Made by a program: the position numbers and the translations under genes. A model generated the notes under the pieces. That model was not told the DNA's origin. It searched no databases and saw nothing but the letters and a program-made list of their open reading frames with translations. Positions 50,217 to 58,709 of a stretch of DNA of 64,000 nt are shown here, piece by piece. Origin of the DNA: an uncultured Clostridia bacterium (GTDB lineage: Bacteria > Bacillota > Clostridia > TANB77 > CAG-508); assembly GCA_934149005.1 (NCBI GenBank), contig CAKPDN010000003.1:1-64000 (forward strand), written 5' to 3'. Every line of letters starts with the position of its first letter. The stretch's first letter is position 1.

Positions 50217-50525
50217 AAATATAGTATACTATATTTTTTATTATATGTCAAATGCTTTTTAAAAATTCATTTTTAACTAATCTTTTAAAATTTATCTGTA
50301 TAAATCATTAGTAACTATTCATAAAATATAAGAAATGTTAGATAATTTATACATTTTTGTCTATAATTATTGAAAATTATGTAAAATAGTTGTATAATAT
50401 AACTTATATGAGTAGTAACTTAATTATTATCAATTTCCTTAATTCACTAATTGAGTAAGGAATACTTACTCCTTAGTTTAATCATATATAACAAGTACAC
50501 ATCAAATTAAAAGGAGGAAAAAACT

Positions 50526-51158
50526 ATGAGTTTTTTTGAAAAGGAGTACAATGTTACAGGTTGGAGAGGTGACATATATTCATTGACAGCTAAACAACTA
50601 TATGAGCGGGTGTTAGGAGATAGTAAATCCGATTATAATTGGATTGCATCAGCTACAGAGCTTGTTAGAGTATGTAATGATCCATGCTTTCCAGAAATAT
50701 ATGCAGTAGGTATTAAGATAATAATCTTAAATCGTTTTGCAAATCTGGAATTGCAAAAAGAATATCCTTCAAGAAGAGAACCAACGGAAGAGGATGCAGT
50801 TTATTCTTGCTATAACTCTTTGCCTGCTACAGATGAAACAGCAAAAAAAGTCAAAAAGAAGTATTTGACAGCAGTGATAACTGGAATTATTAAATACACT
50901 CAAAGCGAAGGCCGCTTACCAATTTATATAGGAACAACCTACAAACAAAAGGCGGAAGAATGGAAAAAGAAAAAAATCGATGAATATGTTTCGGCTGTTA
51001 CAATTCTTAATTTTGATCAGTTGAGGGAAAATTTATATGCTGATTTTGATAAAATGGTTAAAACAGCTGAAGAAGAAGGGGCTTTCGAAAAAGATTACAA
51101 AGAATATCGTGAAAAATTAAGAAAGTTCTGGGCTTCAATTGATTTAAAGGACCTTTAA
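50526..51158 (+). CDS. Cargo protein of unknown function
   Basis: A 210-residue soluble protein with an AAAGGAGG box. It starts MSFFEKEYNVTGWRGDIYSL and is mostly helical, with a Lys/Glu-rich C-terminus. No family is recognised. Base composition is somewhat richer in G and C than the surrounding DNA, suggesting transfer. It has its own upstream promoter region (TTGAAA ... TATAAT near 50371-50399) and converges on a relaxase remnant through a bidirectional terminator. Confidence 0.65.
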   Translation: MSFFEKEYNVTGWRGDIYSLTAKQLYERVLGDSKSDYNWIASATELVRVCNDPCFPEIYAVGIKIIILNRFANLELQKEYPSRREPTEEDAVYSCYNSLPATDETAKKVKKKYLTAVITGIIKYTQSEGRLPIYIGTTYKQKAEEWKKKKIDEYVSAVTILNFDQLRENLYADFDKMVKTAEEEGAFEKDYKEYREKLRKFWASIDLKDL

Positions 51159-51179
51159 AAAATCATCAATTAAACTCAA

Positions 51180-51214
51180 AAATGGTGTTTGGAAGCTTTT
51201 CAAACACCATTTTT
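51180..51214. terminator. Bidirectional terminator
   Basis: AAATGGTGTTTG and CAAACACCATTT around GAAGCTTTT, between the cargo gene and the relaxase remnant. Confidence 0.8.
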
Positions 51215-52080
51215 ATAACTCATACTCCCATTTTTTTTCTCTTTCTTCATGTTCGAATTGTTTAATTGGATCAATAAAAGTACGAGTTTCTTTTTGGAAA
51301 TTTTTAATTAATTCTTTCGACTCTCCAATGCCAAATTTATGGCAAATCCAAACTATAAATTTATCAATAGTTTCATAGAATTTATCAATTATTTTTTGTA
51401 ATTTGCTATTTTCTTTTTCTAGTTTCTTTATTTGTTTTTTTAAATCCCATTCTAAATCAAATTCTTTTTCTTTATATTCTGTTTTAATATTTTCAACTTG
51501 ATTATGCAATGTCTTATTATCAGCAAGAATTTTATCTCTTTCTTTTTGATATTTTACAGCTTCATCAACAACTTTAGCTTGTTTTGATAGTTCTTTATTT
51601 AAAGCAAGATTATCTTTATATAATTCTTTAATTAAATCATCTTTAGGTTTTATGATTTCTTTTAGTATCTTCTCATCTCTTTTTATTGAAAATTTACTAA
51701 TTTCATTTATATCTGGAACTTCTGGTATTTCTAGTTTAATATCTTTTAAAACTTTCTTAGTATTTTCATAATTTGTAATTTTCTTATATTCTTCAACTGT
51801 ATAATGTTTTCTGTCAGTATCTTCAACAAACATACCTCTTTCTAAATCAAAACCTTTTGATTTTACATGATTAAAGTAGGCATCCTGTAATTTTCTATAA
51901 CTATCTCGACCTTTCCAAAAATCTCTTGCACAAATTTTATTAATGTTGTTTCCATCTTTGTCTTTTGTATGAACAATTAGTATGATTTTTTGCTTTTCTA
52001 TCATTATGAGTTCCTTTTCCATTTACTTCTGCTCGTGTTAATTTTTCATTTCTTACAATAGCATACGAGTAATCACTCAT
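51213..52080 (-). pseudogene. MobV relaxase with internal deletion
   Basis: The start ATG at 52080 reads MSDYSYAIVRNEKLTRAEVN and NDRKAKNHT, a normal MobV N-terminus. It then joins out of frame to a segment reading LIVHTKDKDGNNINKICARD, FWKGRDSYRKLQDAYFNHVK and the C-terminal coiled coil. About 100 catalytic residues, including the HxDExxPHxH motif, are missing relative to the relaxase at 43865. The longest open part (51213-52022) cannot be an active relaxase. Confidence 0.85.
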
Positions 52081-52517
52081 AACAGCACCTACATTGTTCA
52101 AGTTGGTTAATCTTTTCCTAAAAAAGTATTATCAGTTCAGAGCAGTTCTCTACCTGCTCTGTTTTTTTGAGCATAAAAAAAGATATGTGTCTCTACACAC
52201 ATACCTGTGCTATTTAGTCTGTCAGACTTTATGCTTAAGCTATTATTAGCTTAAGCATTATTTTTTATATTTGTCAAACAATTTTAAAGAATTTTTATTA
52301 AAATTTCTTTATTAAAATTAGCAGTTGTTAACGATGGAGTAACAAAAGAACAAGCAGAATTTTTAGAAAAAAAGTTTTACAGAGAATAAAATATTACAAA
52401 AATATTAAATTTTTGTAACAAGTGAATTTTTATTGTCATATTTATTGTAAAAAGTAAAGTGTTGTGATATAAATTACATAATAAAATAGGAAGTATTTTG
52501 AAGCAAAGGAGAAAATT
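52081..52517. other. Intergenic region with terminators and a gene scrap
   Basis: Holds hairpins AGAGCAG/CTGCTCT (about 52138-52163) and TGCTTAAGCT/AGCTTAAGCA (about 52231-52256) with T runs. It also holds the 3' end of a lost gene reading VVNDGVTKEQAEFLEKKFYR then stop (52326-52389). No intact gene is seen. Confidence 0.5.
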
Positions 52518-53294
52518 ATGGGAAGATATGCTTATCATGGACAAGAAGTCCTAGAAAGAGATGGTAAATTAGTTGGATTTAATGCAGGCTATGGTTTTTA
52601 TGCTGAACACGAATCTGAATATACTGGTTCAGAGCAAACTAAACCTAAAAAATTAGTAGATAAAAATAAAAATCATCCATTTAATGGGGAAATTGTTGAA
52701 AAAACTGATGAAATACAAATGATGGAATTTAGTGATGGAAATGTTTGGATAACAAATGACTTGTGGAATTATTATAGTTTAATGCAAAAAACTGAAGAAG
52801 AAAGACGCGAAGTTATGGATAGATACATCAATAACGATGATAGGAAACGCACAGAAGAATTTATGTCATCATTTGGTGGTAAAGTCGATTCACCTGATGT
52901 AGTTGCTTTATGGTATGCAGGATTTAATGGTGGTGGAAATTTTGATTTAATATCTACAAGTGAACAAAGTAGCGAATTATTAAGAAAATTATATAGTGAA
53001 ATGCAAAAAGGTAATGTAGCTATTTCAAGTGATTATAGTTTTATGTTTAAAGATAGAGGTTTATCTTTTGTATTATTAGACCAATTAACGAATGAAGATC
53101 TTTTAAATAAGCAATTAGTAGATCATCGAGATGAGATGGCAAAACAATTTCAACAAGAGTATAGAGAATATTTAGCAAAAGAAGGATTAGATGAAAGTGT
53201 TGTTATTGGAAAAGGTGGTAAATACCCAGCCGAATTTTGGAATGTTCAAATACATGACTTAAAAACTGATTTTAAACGGAGATGTAATGCCTGA
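52518..53294 (+). CDS. Cargo protein of unknown function (first of three)
   Basis: A 258-residue soluble protein with a GGAG box. It starts MGRYAYHGQEVLERDGKLVG. Sparse features are a glycine-rich stretch ALWYAGFNGGGNFDL near 134-148 and a charged helical C-terminus. There is no membrane helix or recognised family. Its stop overlaps the start of the next gene, and a third gene follows at once, so the three form one operon. Confidence 0.65.
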   Translation: MGRYAYHGQEVLERDGKLVGFNAGYGFYAEHESEYTGSEQTKPKKLVDKNKNHPFNGEIVEKTDEIQMMEFSDGNVWITNDLWNYYSLMQKTEEERREVMDRYINNDDRKRTEEFMSSFGGKVDSPDVVALWYAGFNGGGNFDLISTSEQSSELLRKLYSEMQKGNVAISSDYSFMFKDRGLSFVLLDQLTNEDLLNKQLVDHRDEMAKQFQQEYREYLAKEGLDESVVIGKGGKYPAEFWNVQIHDLKTDFKRRCNA

Positions 53295-53679
53295 ATTTTA
53301 TTTAGAAATTCTTGATACTTCAAAAGGAAGAGAAGATTTAGATGCTCTTTGTATGCATAAGTTATCTCATTTGACAGGTGAAGAAATTAAAGCTTTAGTT
53401 CCAATAGTTAAATCGCCAGAATATGCAGAGTATGCTAAAGGTCATAGTCAAGAAGATGTTGAAACATATTTAGTTGAGGAATTAGCACTATATCGACAAA
53501 GACGAACAATAGAAGAAGGACGATATCTAGCTGATAAAGAGTCACTAGAAGCTATTGCTACAGAACAAAGAGCAGAAACAGTAGAAAAAAGGTCATCATC
53601 ATTAAAGGACAAGATAGGAAAATGGATACACCCTGATAGAGAAAATGATAAAGATAAATCGAAAGAAAAAGGAGAGTAA
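53287..53679 (+). CDS. Cargo protein of unknown function (second of three)
   Basis: A 130-residue protein overlapping the first gene by 8 bp, translationally coupled. It begins MPEFYLEILDTSKGREDLDA and is helical and acidic, ending in a very charged tail (SLKDKIGKWIHPDRENDKDK). No family is recognised. Confidence 0.65.
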   Translation: MPEFYLEILDTSKGREDLDALCMHKLSHLTGEEIKALVPIVKSPEYAEYAKGHSQEDVETYLVEELALYRQRRTIEEGRYLADKESLEAIATEQRAETVEKRSSSLKDKIGKWIHPDRENDKDKSKEKGE

Positions 53680-53680
53680 T

Positions 53681-54130
53681 ATGGAAAATATAGAATATTC
53701 AAATTCACTATATCAAATAAATGAAATATTAAAATATATTACACCAAATTTAAAAGCTAGAATACCAAAAAGAATTATTAGTTATTTTGAAACTAATAAT
53801 TCAAAAGATTTTAATTGGCAAATAGATAAAACAGTACCGTTAGAAAAACAAGATTTATTGCCTACTACCAAAGAAATTTTAACAGTATTATATAAAGACT
53901 ATATGTGTGATGATATTGAAAGAGCAAAATTAGATAAAACTTTAAATGAAAATGAAATAAAATATCAAAATGAGCTTAGAGAAAAATATAATCCTAATAA
54001 TATTTTTAAAGATAGACAAAAGGCTACTGAAACTGCTGAAAAAATAGAAGAAAATATAGAAATAGTGGCTTATAAAGAGTCTTTATTTAGTAGAATTATT
54101 AGTAAGATTAAATTAATTTTTCATAAATAG
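53681..54130 (+). CDS. Cargo protein with C-terminal amphipathic helix (third of three)
   Basis: A 149-residue protein from ATG 53681 (GGAGAG box, one base after the preceding stop). It begins MENIEYSNSLYQINEILKYI and is helical. It ends in SLFSRIISKIKLIFHK, a basic amphipathic helix that resembles one in the IME protein at 43467. That ending may bind membrane or a partner. Family unknown. Confidence 0.65.
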   Translation: MENIEYSNSLYQINEILKYITPNLKARIPKRIISYFETNNSKDFNWQIDKTVPLEKQDLLPTTKEILTVLYKDYMCDDIERAKLDKTLNENEIKYQNELREKYNPNNIFKDRQKATETAEKIEENIEIVAYKESLFSRIISKIKLIFHK

Positions 54131-54153
54131 TATAGTGATTTGAGGAGAAAAAT

Positions 54154-54810
54154 ATGATATTAGCAATAACACAAAGATATGGATTATCTGAAAAAGGTTC
54201 TGAAAAATATTATATAGATAAAGAATTTAAGGATATATTTGAAAAACTTAATGTATTACTATTTCCAATCAGTTCTCTAACAAATATAGAAGAAGTTACT
54301 AAAATTTGTGACGGACTAATTGTTATAGGAAGTGCAATAGATATAAATCCTAAAAATTATGATGAACAACCTATTGCAAAAATACATAACATGGCAGAAG
54401 AAATTGATACACTAGATTTTACAATAATAAAAGCATTTAATGATGTTCACAAACCTATTTTAGGTATTTGTAGAGGAATACAAGCTATAAATGTTTGCTT
54501 TGGTGGTAGTTTATATCAAGATATTCCAAATCATAAATTAACTAAAGAAGAAAGACATAATGTAAAACTTGAAAAAAACTCTTTCTTATATGATTGCTAT
54601 AATACCGAGAAAATGCAAATAAACTCTCTACATCATCAAGCTATAAAGGAAGTTGCAAAAGGCTTTAAAGTAGTTGCAAAAAGCGAAGATAGGATTATAG
54701 AAGGTATAGAAAATAAAAATATAATTGCAGTACAATGGCATCCTGAATATATGATGGATACAAAATTTTTTGAGTATTTTATAAATAAAATATGTAATAA
54801 AGACCATTAA
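54154..54810 (+). CDS. Peptidase C26 / gamma-glutamyl-GABA hydrolase-like protein
   Basis: A class I glutamine-amidotransferase-fold hydrolase, 218 residues. The nucleophile elbow is GICRGIQAINVCFGG (Cys near residue 108). The His and Glu of the triad are in VQWHPEYMMD near the C-terminus, and LHHQAIKEVAKG is the conserved preceding loop. Family members hydrolyse gamma-glutamyl amides. As the last gene of a mobile cargo block its substrate is unclear. A hairpin terminator follows. Confidence 0.88.
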   Translation: MILAITQRYGLSEKGSEKYYIDKEFKDIFEKLNVLLFPISSLTNIEEVTKICDGLIVIGSAIDINPKNYDEQPIAKIHNMAEEIDTLDFTIIKAFNDVHKPILGICRGIQAINVCFGGSLYQDIPNHKLTKEERHNVKLEKNSFLYDCYNTEKMQINSLHHQAIKEVAKGFKVVAKSEDRIIEGIENKNIIAVQWHPEYMMDTKFFEYFINKICNKDH

Positions 54811-54829
54811 AATATGGTCTTTATTCGTA
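54795..54829. terminator. Bidirectional terminator
   Basis: AATAAAGACCAT and ATGGTCTTTATT, between the C26 gene and a relaxase remnant. Confidence 0.75.
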
Positions 54830-54837
54830 TATACAAT

Positions 54838-55060
54838 TATCTTTTTAAATCCCAATCTAATTCTTTTTGTTTTTCTTCAAAATCTAATTGCTTTACATGG
54901 GCAATAAAAATATTAGTTTCTTCTTGAAAATTTTTAACCAGTTCTTTTGATTCACCAATACTAAATTTATTGCAAATCCATTCTATAAATTTTCAACAGT
55001 TTCATAGAATTTATCTATAATTTTGTGTAAATGATTATTATCTCTTTCCAATGACTTATG
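54838..55060 (-). pseudogene. MobV relaxase C-terminal remnant
   Basis: The minus strand reads SLERDNNHLHKIIDKFYETV, then a frameshift, then ICNKFSIGESKELVKNFQEE. This aligns with the C-terminus of the relaxase remnant at 51213 (DKFYETIDKF; CHKFGIGESKELIKNFQKE). It is the third decayed relaxase tail in the island. Confidence 0.75.
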
Positions 55061-55170
55061 TTAACGACCATATATTTTTTGAAAAAGTTGCTTTATGTAA
55101 ATAATTATGTTATAATTAAAGTACATTCAATGTTGAAGAATGAACAAATTTCTTTGTAGGAGGAAAAAAT

Positions 55171-55632
55171 ATGGCAATTTCAGCAAGAGAGATAGTTTAT
55201 TCAGTAGGTATGTCTGGCAGACCAGAGTATTACTCAGGTCGGGGAGCTACCGCGAGCGATTTAAATGGAGATATGCTTTATGCTATTTACCATAAAATTC
55301 TACATGAACTTGGTGTAAGACAAGCAAATGTTTTCGTTGCTATGGTTAAAAAGCTCAAAACATTATCAGCAACTAATTTTCTTAATGCACTCTATGCACT
55401 AGAACGTAATGACTGGAAGTTAATGGAATTTAATGAAAGCAACGTTGATGTAGGACCAGATGGAAATAGTAGAGGTATAATTGCTCTTGCAACTGTTGTA
55501 GATAGTATATTTTACTGCGGCAGAGATGATACTGAATATATCAGATCATCATTTCTTAGAAAAATGGGTTTTGAAAGAGACCCAAGAGAACGAGAAATAG
55601 AATATTACTATTACAATGATTATGAGCGGTAG
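55171..55632 (+). CDS. Cargo protein of unknown function
   Basis: A 153-residue protein with a TAGGAGG box. It begins MAISAREIVYSVGMSGRPEY and includes FLNALYALERNDWKLMEF and a Tyr-rich end (EIEYYYYNDYER). No family is recognised. Its DNA is less AT-rich than the neighbouring core genes. A promoter-like TTGCTT ... TATAAT lies 75 bp upstream, and a GAGGGAAACT/AGTTTCCC terminator follows. It is the last gene of the island. Confidence 0.65.
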   Translation: MAISAREIVYSVGMSGRPEYYSGRGATASDLNGDMLYAIYHKILHELGVRQANVFVAMVKKLKTLSATNFLNALYALERNDWKLMEFNESNVDVGPDGNSRGIIALATVVDSIFYCGRDDTEYIRSSFLRKMGFERDPREREIEYYYYNDYER

Positions 55633-55634
55633 GC

Positions 55635-55673
55635 AGATTGAGGGAAACTTTGAACAGTTTCCCTTGTTTGCTT
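55635..55673 (+). terminator. Terminator at the island's right end
   Basis: GAGGGAAACT and AGTTTCCCTTG around TTGAAC, then T-rich sequence. Confidence 0.75.
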
Positions 55674-55776
55674 TTTAAAATTTGATGTTTTAGTCAAATC
55701 AAAAAAAATTATATTTGACTTATTTTTTTAATTGATATAAAATATCAGTGAAAAACAGAAGAGGAGGAAAAACAAA

Positions 55777-57420
55777 ATGGAAATAAAATATAATGAAAAA
55801 AAAGTAAATATAGAAAATGGATTAACAGTAAGTGAAGCATTTAAAGAATATATAGAAAAAAGTCAATATCAAGTAATAGGATGTTTATATAACAATGAAT
55901 ATAAAAATTTGGAAACAATAATAGAGGAAGATGCAAAAATAGAATTAATAGATATATCATCAAAAGAAGGAATGAAGATATATATAAGAACATTAGTATA
56001 TATAATGGGAAAAGCATTTGAGAGTTTATATCCAAAAGAAAAATTAACAGTTGAATATCAATTAGGAAATGCAATGTTTTGTAAATGTGATAGTTTACCA
56101 ATAACAGAAGAATTTGTAAAAAATTTAAAAGAAAAAATGCAGATGATAATAGATAAAAATTTAAAAATAAAAAAAGTAGAAATGACAAGAGAAGAAGCAA
56201 AAAAATTTTATGAAGAAACAAATACATCAAAAGGAAGACTACAATATGACTTACAAGAAAATGAAATAATATATATGTATTATTGTGAAAAATATTATAA
56301 TTATTGTTTTGGTGTATTAGGCAATAGAACAGGTGCAATACAAAAATTTGATGTAATAAAATATCAAAGTGGTTTTTTAATAACATATCCAAGTTCAAAA
56401 AATCCTACAGATTTACCAAAACATAAAGAAACTAAAAAATTAGCATGGGCATTAGAAGAATTTGAAAAAATACATTCAGTACTAAATGTAAATACAGTAT
56501 ATAAATTAAATAAGGCAATAGAAGAAAACAGAATAGAAGATATAATAATGCTTGCAGAAGCATTACATGAAAAGAAAATTGCCAATATAGCAGATGAAAT
56601 AGCAAAAAGAAGAAATGTTAAAATGGTATTAATCGCAGGGCCATCATCATCAGGAAAAACAACATTTGCACAAAGATTGGGAATTCAACTAAGATTAAAT
56701 GGACTAAAACCAGTAACAATATCAGTAGATAATTATTTTGTAGAAAGACAAGATAATCCAAGAGATGAAAACGGAGAATATAATTTTGAATGCATAGAAG
56801 CAATTGATTTAAAATTATTTAATGAGCATCTTGTCAAATTACTGAATGGAGAAGAAATAGAAATACCAGAATTTGATTTTCGTGTAGGAACAAAAAGATA
56901 TAATGGTAAAAAAATGAAATTGGCAGATGATGAAATATTAGTAATAGAAGGTATACATTGCCTAAATGATAAGTTGACAAGTCAAATATCTAAAGACAAA
57001 AAATATAAAATATATATAAGTGCATTAACTGTATTAAATATGGATAGATATAATAGAATATCAACAACAGATACAAGATTAGTAAGAAGAATAGTAAGAG
57101 ATTATCAATTTAGAGGATATTCAGCATTAAACACATTAAATACATGGCATAAAGTAACAGATGGAGAAGTTAAAAATATATTCCCATTCCAAGAAGAAGC
57201 AGATAGTATATATAACACATCATTAATTTATGAATTAAACGCATTAAAAAGCATAGCGATGCCATTATTACAAGAAATAGATAAAGACTATAAAGAATAT
57301 GCAGAAGCTCAAAGATTAATAAATATGTTAAAATATTTTAAAGAAATACCAAATAAATATGTTCCAACAAATTCATTATTGAAAGAATTTTTGGGTGGAG
57401 GAATATTTAACTTACATTGA
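55777..57420 (+). CDS. Nucleoside (uridine) kinase-family protein with TGS/ThrRS-like N-terminus
   Basis: A 547-residue protein with a GGAGG box. The N-terminal half (1-270) resembles the TGS and editing-like regions of threonyl-tRNA synthetase. The C-terminal half is a uridine kinase/phosphoribulokinase P-loop domain with GPSSSGKTTFAQRL (about 287-300), ISVDNYFVERQDNPRDENG and LVIEGIHCLND. This fusion is common in Clostridia and Thermotogae; its physiological substrate is not well established. The stop TGA is formed by the next palindrome. Confidence 0.88.
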   Translation: MEIKYNEKKVNIENGLTVSEAFKEYIEKSQYQVIGCLYNNEYKNLETIIEEDAKIELIDISSKEGMKIYIRTLVYIMGKAFESLYPKEKLTVEYQLGNAMFCKCDSLPITEEFVKNLKEKMQMIIDKNLKIKKVEMTREEAKKFYEETNTSKGRLQYDLQENEIIYMYYCEKYYNYCFGVLGNRTGAIQKFDVIKYQSGFLITYPSSKNPTDLPKHKETKKLAWALEEFEKIHSVLNVNTVYKLNKAIEENRIEDIIMLAEALHEKKIANIADEIAKRRNVKMVLIAGPSSSGKTTFAQRLGIQLRLNGLKPVTISVDNYFVERQDNPRDENGEYNFECIEAIDLKLFNEHLVKLLNGEEIEIPEFDFRVGTKRYNGKKMKLADDEILVIEGIHCLNDKLTSQISKDKKYKIYISALTVLNMDRYNRISTTDTRLVRRIVRDYQFRGYSALNTLNTWHKVTDGEVKNIFPFQEEADSIYNTSLIYELNALKSIAMPLLQEIDKDYKEYAEAQRLINMLKYFKEIPNKYVPTNSLLKEFLGGGIFNLH

Positions 57421-57546
57421 GACAGTTGGGACGGTCCGAATTTGTCTCATGATTTGGTCAAAAAATGTCGAAAAAATATTTTAAAATATAATTAGACAAA
57501 ATTAGACAAAAAAATGAGACAAATTCGGACCGTCCCAACTGTCTCA
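57418..57546 (+). repeat. Long intercistronic palindrome (kinase-RNHCP)
   Basis: The left arm TGAGACAGTTGGGACGGTCC and right arm GGACCGTCCCAACTGTCTCA are perfect complements. The next bases are GAATTTGTCTCAT / ATGAGACAAATTC, both arms carrying GAATTTG in place of AATTTTG found elsewhere. It begins with the upstream stop codon and ends at AAAAGGAG. Confidence 0.85.
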
Positions 57547-57558
57547 AAAGGAGTTGAA

Positions 57559-57876
57559 ATGTTAGAAAATAGTAAATTTACAGAAATAGATGAAGAGTTT
57601 ATATGTGAAAATTGTGGAAAAAAGGTATCTAAATTAGGATATTCATGTAGAAATCATTGCCCATTTTGTTTACATTCAAAACATGTTGATAAAAATCCAG
57701 GCGATAGAGCAGAAGAATGCTGTGGAGATTTAGAACCGGTAAGTTTGGAAATAAATGGGAAAAAGGGGTATATTATTGTTTTTAAGTGTAAAAAGTGTGG
57801 TGCTATTAGAAGGAATAAAGCTGCAAAAGATGATAATATGGATTTGTTAATTGAATTAAGTAGTAAACAATTATAA
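57559..57876 (+). CDS. RNHCP-domain zinc protein
   Basis: A 105-residue protein from ATG 57559 (AAAAGGAG box). It contains two C-x2-C zinc pairs and the family signature SCRNHCPFCLHSKHVDKNPGDR, ending with FKCKKCGAIRRNKAA. The RNHCP family is of unknown biochemical role, probably RNA- or metal-binding. Upstream frame extension reads through the palindrome and is not real. Confidence 0.88.
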   Translation: MLENSKFTEIDEEFICENCGKKVSKLGYSCRNHCPFCLHSKHVDKNPGDRAEECCGDLEPVSLEINGKKGYIIVFKCKKCGAIRRNKAAKDDNMDLLIELSSKQL

Positions 57877-57984
57877 AAAATATGCTATTAACAAGGTTTT
57901 TTCTTGCAAATTATGTGAAATTATGTTAATATAATATAGTAATTAAATTTTGTTAAATATGAAATTTAAAGGATGTTGATAAAA

Positions 57985-58293
57985 ATGATAAGAGAAAAAT
58001 GTGTAGAATATTATTTTGATTCAAGAAAATATAATACATCAGAGATAATTGAAAATATGAAACAAGAAGAAATTGGGTTTGAAAAGAAAAAATCTGAGAT
58101 AGATATAACACTAAATGAATATGGAATTTATGTAGTAAAACTAAAATTTTTAAATAACCAATTATCAGTTATAAAAAATAAAACCAAAAATATACAAAAA
58201 GAAAGAAAAACATATAGAGGATATGAAACTTATAATGGAAAAAGTAAAATATATGGACATTATAAAGAAACAAATACATATCAACCAATATAA
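57985..58293 (+). CDS. Small protein of unknown function
   Basis: A 102-residue protein from ATG 57985. It starts MIREKCVEYYFDSRKYNTSE and is basic and beta/alpha mixed, with a Tyr/Lys-rich tail. There is no recognised family, membrane helix or signal. A weak AAAGGATG box precedes it. It is transcribed separately from the pheS T-box unit. Confidence 0.6.
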   Translation: MIREKCVEYYFDSRKYNTSEIIENMKQEEIGFEKKKSEIDITLNEYGIYVVKLKFLNNQLSVIKNKTKNIQKERKTYRGYETYNGKSKIYGHYKETNTYQPI

Positions 58294-58394
58294 ATTTTAG
58301 AAAAAAGCTTGTAAAATTAAAAAAATAGTGTTAATATAAATAAAATATTAAAAAGCCAATTAAAAAGCAAAGTATATATATTAAAAATTATTTT

Positions 58395-58662
58395 ACAGAG
58401 AAAATATTCAAGGTTGAGAGATATTTAAATAAAAATATATAGAAATTTCACTTTTTAGGACTTCTTTTGAAAATATTTACAAATGTGGATGTTTATGAAT
58501 GGACATTATTTGCCATCATAAAAGAGTAGGAAGAAGCGGTTGCACCGTTAAAACTATAATGAGGTTAATTGTTTTAGAATAGATAAATAATTAATAAAAT
58601 TAGGTGGTAACACGGAATAAAATCCATTTCGTCCTATATATGGGACAAAGTGGATTTTTTAT
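58395..58662 (+). promoter_or_regulatory. T-box riboswitch of pheST
   Basis: A long structured leader with an AGAGTAGGAAGAAGCGGTTGC region and the T-box core AGGTGGTAACACGGAA (58602-58617). A terminator with arms AAATCCATTTCGTCC and GGGACAAAGTGGATTT and a T run is centred at 58640. It is immediately upstream of phenylalanyl-tRNA synthetase, so uncharged tRNA-Phe is the expected ligand. Confidence 0.85.
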
Positions 58663-58709
58663 ATTTATTTTCAAAATAATAGAAAATTATTATAGAAAGG
58701 GGATCAAAA

